Assembly (NCBI GenBank): GCA_031279875.1
Contig: JAITHS010000107.1
Span: forward strand, 1 to 9,439
Length of the DNA stretch: 9,439 nucleotides
Reading direction: 5' to 3'
From: Tannerella sp.
Lineage (GTDB): Bacteria > Bacteroidota > Bacteroidia > Bacteroidales > Tannerellaceae
Below are positions 1 through 8,126 of the stretch, in pieces (the stretch's first letter is position 1; every line of letters starts with the position of its first letter). The notes beneath the pieces are model-generated. The model had not been told where the DNA came from. It saw only the letters and a list, made by a program, of their open reading frames with translations, and did no database searches. A program made the position numbers and the translations under genes.

Positions 1-300
1 AAATACCGCCGCGAAAACGTATCTCTGCGCCTGATGCTGCGTACACGCAACGAAAGCGACAAGATTATCATCTCTATCGAAGACAACGGTATAGGCGTCA
101 AAAAGGAAAATTTAAAAAAAATATTCGAACGCTTTTATCGCGTGCCGACAGGTAACGTGCACAATGTCAAGGGTTTCGGATTAGGACTTGCATACGTCCG
201 AAAAGTATGCGAAGACCATCAAGGCTCTATCCGCGCCGAAAATGGACTCGGTAACATAGGAACAACTTTTATAATTACATTACCAACACTTAAAAATTAA
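1..300 (+). CDS. rprX: Sensor histidine kinase, C-terminal ATPase part only (RprX-like), truncated by the window edge
   Basis: The reading frame is open from base 1 and stops with TAA at 298-300, so only the last 99 residues are visible. They form the second half of a HATPase_c domain. The G1 box DNGIG is at fragment residues 28-32, the F box (IFERFYR) at 41-47 and the G2 box GFGLGL at 58-63, followed by the usual closing strands ending in TLP. In this family the domain binds ATP and phosphorylates a conserved His in an upstream DHp domain, which lies outside the window along with any sensor and membrane segments. The stop is four bases before the start of a response-regulator gene, so the two form an operon and very probably a cognate pair. 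The name RprX is inferred from the RprY-like partner; the kinase identity itself is secure. Confidence 0.85.
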   Translation, partial: KYRRENVSLRLMLRTRNESDKIIISIEDNGIGVKKENLKKIFERFYRVPTGNVHNVKGFGLGLAYVRKVCEDHQGSIRAENGLGNIGTTFIITLPTLKN

Positions 301-304
301 ATTT

Positions 305-1003
305 ATGGATGAACAATTGAAAATCTTCTTCTGCGAAGATGATGAAAATTTAGGAATGCTCCTTAGAGAGTATTTACAGGCAAAAGGCTACTATACAGAC
401 CTTTATCCTGATGGAGAATCCGGTCTCAAAGGTTTCGGAAAAGAAAAATACGACCTTTGTATCCTGGATGTTATGATGCCGAAAAAAGACGGCTTTACAC
501 TTGCACAGGAAGTAAGAAGCCTGAACCCTGAAATCCCTGTTATCTTCTTGACTGCCAAGACAATGAAAGAAGATATCCTCGAAGGATTTAAAATCGGCGC
601 CGATGATTATCTCACAAAGCCGTTCAGTATGGAAGAACTGTTGCTGCGCATCGAAGCTATCCTGCGCCGCGTCAAAGGTAAGAAACTAAAAGACATGCCG
701 TCGTATAAACTCGGCAAGTTTATTTTCGACACCCAAAAACAGACGCTAACAATCAAAAACAACATTATCAAACTCACAACGAAAGAGTGTGAACTGCTTA
801 GCTTGCTCTGTGCGCATGTCAACGATGTCCTCGAACGCAATTATGCGCTCAAAACTATCTGGGTTGATGACAACTACTTCAACGCACGCAGTATGGACGT
901 CTATATCACCAAACTGCGCAAACTGCTCAAAGACGACCCCGACATCGAAATCATCAACATCCACGGTAAAGGATATAAACTTATCGCACCAACGGAGAGC
1001 TGA
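305..1003 (+). CDS. rprY: OmpR/PhoB-family response regulator, RprY-like
   Basis: This 232-residue cytoplasmic transcription factor has the standard two-domain layout. The receiver domain spans about residues 5-120, with the acidic pocket E11-D12-D13, the phospho-acceptor D55 (LCILDVMMP), switch residue T83 (FLTAKT) and K105 (DYLTKPF). A winged-helix DNA-binding domain covers about 134-228, with the recognition region around RSMDVYITKLRKLL and the wing GKGYKLI. All phosphorylation residues are intact. The N-terminal half matches my recollection of Bacteroidales RprY closely (CEDDENLGMLLREYLQAKGY). The gene begins four bases after the kinase stop, with an A/T-rich leader and no Shine-Dalgarno sequence, as is normal in this phylum. 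Target genes cannot be read from the window. The last residues (PTES, stop) run straight into repeat-rich DNA. Confidence 0.93.
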   Translation: MDEQLKIFFCEDDENLGMLLREYLQAKGYYTDLYPDGESGLKGFGKEKYDLCILDVMMPKKDGFTLAQEVRSLNPEIPVIFLTAKTMKEDILEGFKIGADDYLTKPFSMEELLLRIEAILRRVKGKKLKDMPSYKLGKFIFDTQKQTLTIKNNIIKLTTKECELLSLLCAHVNDVLERNYALKTIWVDDNYFNARSMDVYITKLRKLLKDDPDIEIINIHGKGYKLIAPTES

Positions 1004-2718
<1,715 letters not shown>

Positions 2719-2722
2719 TCAT

Positions 2723-2757
2723 GGGAACCTCCAAAAATTGATTTTTTCGAGGTTCCC
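2723..2757 (-). terminator. Hairpin after the YgjP-like gene, probable terminator
   Basis: GGGAACCTC at 2723-2731 pairs perfectly with GAGGTTCCC at 2749-2757. After a C-C mismatch, five further A-T pairs extend the stem to a short loop. The hairpin starts four bases beyond the stop of the metallopeptidase gene and lies before the glpK promoter element. The downstream U-tract on the minus strand is weak (ATGATTTATTC), so efficiency is uncertain. Placement makes a terminator the best reading. Confidence 0.65.
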
Positions 2758-2760
2758 TCA

Positions 2761-3459
2761 TTATTGCGGAAACATTTTCCGATTTTTCAGATCTTTGCGA
2801 TAGATAGCGGTTTTGCCGCCGGTTACTTTGTCCATAAGCGCCCAAAAGCCGATGCCATGGTTCATCTCGCGGGTGTGGCATAGTTCGTGTAGCATGATGT
2901 AGTCTGACAGATACTCCGGCAACAGCATCACAGAGAGAGATATATTGATGCCCTTTCGTATAGTGCAACTGCCCCAGTGCGAACGGCTGTTGTTGATTTT
3001 CACGGCCGAATACTCAAAACCATGTAGCGTAGCCAATTCTTTGAGCCGCGAAGGTAATACTCTTTTCGCTTCATGCCGTAATGCTTCCGTTATGATATGT
3101 TTGATCTGTTTCTGAATGTAGTCATCTTGAATATCAGCTTTTTGAGGACATGATATTGTCAGGCAGCCGTCTTTGAGGCTATAATAGATATGCGTCAAGT
3201 CGTTGCGGATAATTTTCAGGCAAAAAGTTTGAGTTAACAGTTCTGTCTTTTCGTCGAATACAAGCGTCGGAGCGGCATTTTTGAGCAAGGTCAGGAGGCG
3301 TTCGCGTTTTTGTTCTACAAAGTCAAGCGCTTCGCGTTCGGAGCCATTGTTCGGCACCGTCGCGACTACATGTCCGTTGACAATTCTTATCGAATAATGC
3401 ACTGCCCGCGTGTTATGCCGCAGAATTATCTCGCCGAGATCTTCATCATATTTCATCAT
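2761..3459 (-). CDS. YgjP-like (DUF45, M48-type) zinc metallopeptidase-domain protein
   Basis: This 232-residue protein has no signal peptide or membrane segment, so it is probably cytoplasmic. The C-terminal half carries the family signature in order: SRSHWGSC at 158-165, an SVMLLPEYLSDYIMLHE stretch at 176-192, and the zinc motif HELCH at 191-195, followed by NHG with a likely third ligand H201 and then FWALMDKV. These are the features of the YgjP/DUF45 family (gluzincin-like HExxH fold). The cellular substrate of the family is not established, and I do not assign one. The start follows an in-frame TGA at 3466-3468, so the ATG at 3457-3459 (or the next codon, also ATG) is fixed. No room is left for a leader outside the adjoining CATAATT repeat. 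It probably depends on read-through from the upstream symporter gene. Confidence 0.9.
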   Translation of the reverse strand: MMKYDEDLGEIILRHNTRAVHYSIRIVNGHVVATVPNNGSEREALDFVEQKRERLLTLLKNAAPTLVFDEKTELLTQTFCLKIIRNDLTHIYYSLKDGCLTISCPQKADIQDDYIQKQIKHIITEALRHEAKRVLPSRLKELATLHGFEYSAVKINNSRSHWGSCTIRKGINISLSVMLLPEYLSDYIMLHELCHTREMNHGIGFWALMDKVTGGKTAIYRKDLKNRKMFPQ

Positions 3460-3466
3460 ATTCGAT

Positions 3467-3530
3467 CATAATTCATAATTCATAATTCATAATTCATAAT
3501 TCATAATTTGTAATTCTTAATTTTTAATTA
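3467..3530. repeat. Intergenic repeat cluster 2: six CATAATT heptamers plus an A/T-rich tail
   Basis: Six perfect tandem copies of the 7-mer CATAATT cover 3467-3508 (AATTATG on the coding strand of the flanking genes). A degenerate tail related to the 14-mers of the other clusters follows, ending at 3530. It fills the gap between the symporter and the metallopeptidase gene and overlaps the symporter's last codons. Each unit places an ATG just before the metallopeptidase start, but a stop blocks the used frame. No promoter motif or hairpin is visible here. Confidence 0.95.
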
Positions 3531-4975
3531 ACCGTTACCCACTCATCCGTATCCTTAATACCCAACTTATCGGGGTTAAAACGAGGGATGGTTACACCTT
3601 GTCGTATCTGCGTTTCGTAGTCGTTGAACACTTTCATCGCCACCCCTTGCATTAAAAGAATGGCAATCAGATTAAACCACGCCATAAGTCCAACTCCGAT
3701 GTCGGCCATGTTCCACGCGAGCGATATTTCATTAACGCCTGTGTAATAAGTAAATATAAGTATTGTACATCTCAATATATTTATTGCCGGATGACTTTTG
3801 CCCGCAGGTTTGTTGCGATAGAGATAATAGATATTCGATTCTGCTTGAAAATAATAGCTCATGATAGTCGTAAAAGCGAAGAAAAACAGCGCCACAGCAA
3901 CGAAAGCCGAGCCAAAACCGGGTATCACCGAATCGACTGCCAGCTGAGTATTTTCCGGTCCGTAAGTAATACCGGCAGGCAGGCTGCCACCGTCGGCAAC
4001 AACATTCATCGACGGGTCATAGATTTTGTACATGCCGGTTATGAGTATCATAAACGCCGTAGCGGAGCAAACAAGCAGAGTATCAACATATATCGAAAAG
4101 GCTTGCACTAATCCCTGATTAGCGGGATGCGGCACATCGGCAGCTGCTGATGCGTGAGGTGCGGAACCTTGTCCGGCTTCGTTTGAAAACAATCCGCGTC
4201 TTACTCCCATGCTGATAGCCGAGCCGACTATTCCGCCCAATACTTCATGATAGCCTATCGCGCTTTTGACTATCAACATAAACATATTCGGAATATGCTG
4301 ATAATTAGTTGCTAAAACATACAGCGCTATCAACACATAGCCGACAGCCATAAACGGCGTAATAATTTCCGCTGCTTTGGCTATGCGACGGATACCGCCG
4401 AAGATGATAAGCGCCAGCAATATTATTACTGCTCCGGCGGTGAAATACGGACTTATACCAAACGAATGCTGTACTGCGGCGCTGATAGCGTTGGCCTGCA
4501 ACCCCGGCAGCATAACGCCGCACGACAATATCGTTACTATGGCGAAAGCCGCCGCATAATACTTGTTACCAATGCCTTTGAGGATATAATAAGCCGGTCC
4601 GCCGCGATATACGCCGTCGATTTTGTCTTTGTAAACCTGCGCCAGAGCAGCTTCAACGTAAGCCGTGCCTGCACCGAAGAACGCTATGACCCACATCCAG
4701 AACACAGCGCCGGGGCCGCCGAGCGCTATCGCAGTAGCAACCCCGACGATGTTGCCCGTGCCGACCCTGCCCGACAGCGCAAGCATGAAAGCCTGAAACG
4801 ACGATATGCCCGAATCCGACGGTTTACTCCTAAACAACAACCGACACATCCTGCGGATATACCGTACCTGAAAAAAACGCATCCGCAACGAGAAATATAT
4901 CCCCGTCGCTATACATAATATAATAAACGGCCAGCTTTCGATATTGGCGCTGACTATCTCTACTATCTTCTCCAT
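3524..4975 (-). CDS. AGCS-family sodium:alanine/glycine (amino acid) symporter
   Basis: This 483-residue inner-membrane transporter is predicted to take up small neutral amino acids with Na+. Length and motifs fit the alanine-or-glycine:cation symporter family. The N-terminal [24 protein letters not shown] segment is typical. The family signature [19 protein letters not shown] lies at about 69-87, followed by [30 protein letters not shown] lies in the middle of the protein. Around ten strongly hydrophobic segments are spread through the rest. Substrate choice among alanine, glycine and relatives cannot be read from the sequence. The start at 4975 is the first ATG after a promoter match in the divergent gap shared with gpmI. 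The C-terminal VTVN and stop run into A/T-rich repeat DNA. The metallopeptidase gene follows 64 bp downstream on the same strand. Confidence 0.95.
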   Translation of the reverse strand: MEKIVEIVSANIESWPFIILCIATGIYFSLRMRFFQVRYIRRMCRLLFRSKPSDSGISSFQAFMLALSGRVGTGNIVGVATAIALGGPGAVFWMWVIAFFGAGTAYVEAALAQVYKDKIDGVYRGGPAYYILKGIGNKYYAAAFAIVTILSCGVMLPGLQANAISAAVQHSFGISPYFTAGAVIILLALIIFGGIRRIAKAAEIITPFMAVGYVLIALYVLATNYQHIPNMFMLIVKSAIGYHEVLGGIVGSAISMGVRRGLFSNEAGQGSAPHASAAADVPHPANQGLVQAFSIYVDTLLVCSATAFMILITGMYKIYDPSMNVVADGGSLPAGITYGPENTQLAVDSVIPGFGSAFVAVALFFFAFTTIMSYYFQAESNIYYLYRNKPAGKSHPAINILRCTILIFTYYTGVNEISLAWNMADIGVGLMAWFNLIAILLMQGVAMKVFNDYETQIRQGVTIPRFNPDKLGIKDTDEWVTVN

Positions 4976-4985
4976 TATATTAAAG

Positions 4986-5017
4986 TTTGTTTTTCTAAAA
5001 AAAAATCCGTACTTTTG
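4986..5017 (+). promoter_or_regulatory. gpmI promoter, Bacteroidota type
   Basis: TTTG at 4986-4989 and TACTTTTG at 5010-5017 are separated by 20 bp, an exact match to the TTTG-N19-21-TAnnTTTG promoter of this phylum. Transcription would start near 5022, giving a leader of about 40 nt before the gpmI ATG at 5061. This supports the shorter gpmI start over an in-frame upstream ATG at 4944, which would lie before the promoter. Confidence 0.8.
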
Positions 5018-5031
5018 CGGCTTTCAAAATG

Positions 5032-5062
5032 CAAATGTAAATAAAATTTTTATAAAAACAAT
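5032..5062 (-). promoter_or_regulatory. Symporter gene promoter, Bacteroidota type, facing the gpmI promoter
   Basis: Read on the minus strand, TTG at 5061-5059 is followed after 19 bp by TACATTTG at 5039-5032. The start would be near 5027, leaving a leader of about 50 nt to the symporter ATG at 4975. The -33 part is TTG preceded by A, one base short of the full TTTG, and it overlaps the gpmI start codon. In A/T-rich DNA a chance match is possible. Confidence 0.6.
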
Positions 5063-6605
5063 GAGACAAAAAGCATTATTAATAATTTGTGACGGATGGG
5101 GATGCGGAGACAAGCAGAAAGATGACGTTATTTCATGCACCCCAACTCCGTACTGGGATTATTTATTGGAGAATTATCCTAACTCGCAACTTCTGGCATC
5201 AGGCGAAAATGTAGGGCTTCCCGACGGGCAAATGGGCAATTCGGAAGTAGGACATCTCAATATCGGCGGCGGAAGAGTTGTGTATCAAGACCTTGTGAAA
5301 ATTAACAAGGCTTGCCGCGACAACTCTATCCTCAATAACCCCGAAATAAAGCGGGCTTACGAGTATGCCGCCAAAAACAACAAACAGATTCATTTCCTCG
5401 GATTAGTTTCCGACGGCGGCGTACACAGCTCGCTCGACCATCTCTTCAAACTGACCGAAATATCAAAGAATTACGGCATTACGAAGTCATACGTCCACTG
5501 CTTTATGGACGGGCGTGACACTGACCCAAAAAGCGGCAAAGGATTTATCGAACAACTTGAAAATCACCTCGATAGTACAGGCGGTAAGATTGCGTCTATC
5601 ATCGGCCGATTTTATGCTATGGACCGCGACAAACGGTGGGAGCGCGTCAAAACGGCTTACGATTTATTGGTTAATGGCGTCGGCAAGCAGGCTACGGATA
5701 TGGTGGCGGCGATGCAAGAGTCTTACGATGAAGATGTTACGGATGAGTTTATCAAGCCGATAGTTAATACCGACAACGGCAAACCGGTAGCGATAATCGA
5801 GCAAGGCGATGTGGTGATATTTTTTAACTTCCGCAACGACCGCGCAAAAGAATTAACCGTAGCCTTGACACAAAAGGACATGCCGGAAGTATCTATGGCT
5901 ATAATACCTGATCTTCAATACTTTACTATGACACCCTACGACGCAACATTCGAGGGTTTGCATATCCTGTTCGACAAAGATAATGTTGACAATACGCTCG
6001 GCGAATATCTTGCGGCTAACGGATTAAAACAACTTCACATAGCCGAAACGGAGAAATATGCGCATGTAACGTTTTTCTTCAACGGCGGTCGCGAAGAACC
6101 GTTTGAGGGTGAAGACCGAATATTAGTGCCGTCGCCGAAAGTTGCAACCTACGATTTGAAGCCCGAAATGAGCGCCTACGAAGTAAAAGACAAACTCGTG
6201 GAAGCAATCAACTCGCAGCAGTATGATTTCATCGTTTGCAACTATGCTAACGGCGATATGGTAGGACATACCGGCGTTTATTCGGCAATAGAACAAGCGG
6301 TCATAACCATTGATGCGTGTCTCAACGCCACCGTCGAAGCCGCCAAAGCCAACGGTTATGATGTCATAATAATAGCCGACCACGGTAACGCCGACCATGC
6401 TCTCAACGAAGACGGCTCGCCTAATACCGCTCATTCGCTTAATCCTGTGCCGTTTGTGTATGTTTCCGATAAGGGGACGAGGGGCAAGGAGAAAGTAACG
6501 GTTTCCGACGGAATATTAGCCGACGTAGCGCCTTCTATCCTTACAATCCTTGGCTTGCAACAGCCGAAAGAAATGACAGGAAAATCGATTATAGTTGAGA
6601 GTTGA
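5061..6605 (+). CDS. gpmI: 2,3-bisphosphoglycerate-independent phosphoglycerate mutase
   Basis: This 514-residue cytoplasmic enzyme interconverts 3- and 2-phosphoglycerate in glycolysis and gluconeogenesis, using two divalent metal ions (typically Mn2+). The phosphatase-like domain is split (about 1-80 and 310-514) around a transferase domain. Metal and catalytic residues are all present: D11, catalytic S61 in MGNSEVGH, D399 and H403 (NGDMVGH), D440-H441 (ADHGNADH) and H458 (TAHSL). Substrate residues are present too: H122, GRDTD at 151-155, R183, R189, R258, R261 and K332. The start at 5061 matches the family N-terminus and follows a promoter; a frame opening at 4944 would add 39 unrelated residues. 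Two oddities are discussed in the findings. The loop KGTRGKEK (471-478) is encoded by repeat-like DNA. The terminal VES plus stop come from the GTTGAGA repeat. Confidence 0.98.
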   Translation: MRQKALLIICDGWGCGDKQKDDVISCTPTPYWDYLLENYPNSQLLASGENVGLPDGQMGNSEVGHLNIGGGRVVYQDLVKINKACRDNSILNNPEIKRAYEYAAKNNKQIHFLGLVSDGGVHSSLDHLFKLTEISKNYGITKSYVHCFMDGRDTDPKSGKGFIEQLENHLDSTGGKIASIIGRFYAMDRDKRWERVKTAYDLLVNGVGKQATDMVAAMQESYDEDVTDEFIKPIVNTDNGKPVAIIEQGDVVIFFNFRNDRAKELTVALTQKDMPEVSMAIIPDLQYFTMTPYDATFEGLHILFDKDNVDNTLGEYLAANGLKQLHIAETEKYAHVTFFFNGGREEPFEGEDRILVPSPKVATYDLKPEMSAYEVKDKLVEAINSQQYDFIVCNYANGDMVGHTGVYSAIEQAVITIDACLNATVEAAKANGYDVIIIADHGNADHALNEDGSPNTAHSLNPVPFVYVSDKGTRGKEKVTVSDGILADVAPSILTILGLQQPKEMTGKSIIVES

Positions 6606-6817
6606 GGAGACAAGTGGACGAGGAGACGAGGAGACGAGGAGTTGAGAACGGATAATGGTTAGTGGTTAGTGGTTAGTGGTAAGTGGTAAGTGGTAAGTGG
6701 TAAGTGGTTAGTGGTTAGTGGTTAGTGGTAAGGGGTAAGGGGTAAACGGTTAATTACGAAACTCCCAACTCCCAATTCGTAATTTTTAATTCGTAATTTT
6801 TAATTTTCTCAACTCTT
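6604..6817. repeat. Composite intergenic repeat cluster 3, between gpmI and the DUF3109 gene
   Basis: This gene-free gap is nearly all tandem repeats. Five 8-bp units of GAGGAGAC type cover 6604-6643. Twelve consecutive 7-mers follow at 6658-6741, in runs: GTTAGTG x3, GTAAGTG x4, GTTAGTG x3, GTAAGGG x2. Two decayed units run to 6755. ACTCCCA occurs twice at 6761-6774, two perfect AATTCGTAATTTTT units lie at 6774-6801, and TCTCAACTCT at 6807-6816 ends one base before the base preceding the next ATG. The order of left and right ends matches cluster 1. No promoter match is seen, so the downstream gene may rely on gpmI transcription or on the repeat itself. Confidence 0.95.
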
Positions 6818-7408
6818 ATGATAGAGATTTTTGACACAATAATAAGTCGCGACTTGATTGAGCGCTATTTCGCCTGCGATATAAAGCATTGTCGCGGCGC
6901 CTGCTGCATTGAGGGCGATGCAGGTGCGCCTATAACCGAAGAAGAGTACAATATCCTGCGCCAAATACTTCCGGCTGTGTGGAACGACCTCTCGCCGCAA
7001 GCACGGCGCGTTATTAACACACAAGGCGTTGGCTACATCGACCGCGAAGGCGACATCGTAACCTCGACTGTTGACGACAAAGATTGTGTCTTTACATATT
7101 ATAATAATAACATCTGCGGATGCGCTATCGAGAAAGCTTATAATGAGGGCAGGATAACTTTCCGCAAACCCGTTTCGTGCCACCTCTATCCCGTCAGGGT
7201 CAAGCAATACAAGACATGGAAAGCCGTCAACTATGACTGCCAAAAAGTCTGCAAAGCTGCCGAAATACTCGGTCGTCAACAGCAAACACGTCTGTATCAA
7301 TTTCTTCGCGAGCCGCTCATTCGCAAGTTCGGCGTCAAATGGTACGACGCCCTCAACGCCTGTGCCGACCACGTAGCGCGCACTTGCAAACCCTTGCAGC
7401 GGTTTTAA
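6818..7408 (+). CDS. DUF3109 family cysteine-rich protein
   Basis: This 196-residue protein has no signal peptide or membrane segment. It carries twelve cysteines, mostly in the positions typical of the DUF3109 family, which is related to YkgJ-type cysteine clusters thought to bind metal or Fe-S: C20, C25, C29-C30 (HCRGACC), C90 (KDCVF), C100 and C102 (ICGC), C121 in the PVSCHLYPVRV motif, C141 and C145 (CQKVC), then C182 and C190. The segments IEGDAGAPIT (31-40) and QFLREPLIRKFG (161-172) are also family features. Length is normal. Biochemical function is not established, and metal binding is inferred from the cysteine pattern. The ATG at 6818 abuts the repeat cluster with no conventional ribosome-binding site. 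The TAA stop lies inside a hairpin shared with the convergent gene. Confidence 0.92.
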   Translation: MIEIFDTIISRDLIERYFACDIKHCRGACCIEGDAGAPITEEEYNILRQILPAVWNDLSPQARRVINTQGVGYIDREGDIVTSTVDDKDCVFTYYNNNICGCAIEKAYNEGRITFRKPVSCHLYPVRVKQYKTWKAVNYDCQKVCKAAEILGRQQQTRLYQFLREPLIRKFGVKWYDALNACADHVARTCKPLQRF

Positions 7409-7418
7409 ACCCTGCAAG
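7393..7418. terminator. Hairpin at the convergent DUF3109 / outer-membrane-protein junction
   Basis: CTTGCAG (7393-7399) pairs with CTGCAAG (7412-7418), and GGTTT (7401-7405) with AAACC (7407-7411), leaving one bulged C and a minimal loop. The stem includes the DUF3109 stop codon (7406-7408) and lies 22 bp from the end of the opposite gene. No U-run follows on either strand. The dyad is clear; bidirectional termination is inferred from position. Confidence 0.5.
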
Positions 7419-7439
7419 CGGTTGAATGGAGCCATATGT

Positions 7440-8126
7440 TTACAACTTTCTTATCGGCATCAAATAAGTAAGTTTGGCGGTAAATACTTCGCCGGATGCT
7501 TTTGAGAAGAAGTCGCTGCGTTTGGTGCCATAGATATCGCCGAAAGAGTAGAAATAGCGTCCTTCGAGGAGGAAAAAGCCGATGCCGGTGCGTATCTCTA
7601 TACCGCCACCACCGCTCAAACCCCATTGAAAGCGGTTTTCGACCGGCATATCGTGCTGATTGTTGACTCTGCCGGGAGTTTCACCGTTGAGGCGGTTTTC
7701 AGATGATTCTTTTAAGAAATATCCTATTTGCGGGCCTGCGTTGAGGAAGCCTTTGACGTTTTTGCCGCCGAACTGCACGCGCGTATAAAACGGCAGTTGA
7801 AAGTAGTGAAACCGGCGGCTGTAAGTCAGGTCGGGAAATTCTTCGTAATCTTCAAGCCACCCTTCCTGCACATAATTGAGTTCGAGTTTCAGCCCCACAT
7901 ACTCACCCATCATCATGCGCCCCGTAAGACCGAAAGTAAGCCCTTGCAGCCTCGCCTGCGGCACTCTGGGATTGAAAACGACCGACGAAAACGTCGTCCC
8001 GCCCGATACTCCGACGGCAAACTCGTAAGGTTCGGTAACGATAATCTGCGCACTGCTTTCAAAAAAACGGCTCTCGAAAGAGATAAACGCAAAAACAGTC
8101 AAAAATCTAACAATAGAAAGTTTCAT
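7440..8126 (-). CDS. Outer-membrane beta-barrel protein (porin-family / PorT-like)
   Basis: This 228-residue protein starts with a positively charged n-region (MKLSIVR) and a hydrophobic core FLTVFAFISF, and has a plausible cleavage site after SSA (24-26) before Q27. A charged ESR in the c-region is unusual. The mature part alternates short amphipathic strands and turns (FAVGVSGGTTFSSV, LTFGLTGRMMMGEYVGLKLELNYVQEGW, FHYFQLPFYTRVQFG, VKGFLNAGPQIGYFL, GGGGIEIRTGIGFFLLEGRY), as in the small 8-stranded barrels of the OMP_b-brl_2 type. The N(P)xVPQ...GLKLELNY...GW pattern recalls PorT, a type IX secretion protein, but the whole group shares it and I do not assign that role. The start overlaps the upstream gene's stop (ATGA), so it is translationally coupled to it. 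Confidence 0.85.
   Translation of the reverse strand: MKLSIVRFLTVFAFISFESRFFESSAQIIVTEPYEFAVGVSGGTTFSSVVFNPRVPQARLQGLTFGLTGRMMMGEYVGLKLELNYVQEGWLEDYEEFPDLTYSRRFHYFQLPFYTRVQFGGKNVKGFLNAGPQIGYFLKESSENRLNGETPGRVNNQHDMPVENRFQWGLSGGGGIEIRTGIGFFLLEGRYFYSFGDIYGTKRSDFFSKASGEVFTAKLTYLMPIRKL

Noticed and set aside
4944..5060. Longer gpmI frame from ATG 4944, adding 39 residues
   Set aside because: It starts inside the opposite-strand symporter gene and upstream of the gpmI promoter. The family N-terminus begins at 5061.
6604..6817. CRISPR array or telomere-like repeat (GTTAGTG resembles TTAGGG)
   Set aside because: Units are 7-8 bp with no spacers and no cas genes, and the array is internal between two genes with several unrelated unit types.
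6809..7435. Open frame of 208 residues antisense to the DUF3109 gene
   Set aside because: It is a mirror of a well-supported cysteine-rich gene and shows no recognisable domain; shadow frame.
7440..8126. Confident assignment as PorT of the type IX secretion system
   Set aside because: The shared motifs occur across small Bacteroidota beta-barrels, and no other secretion genes are in the window.
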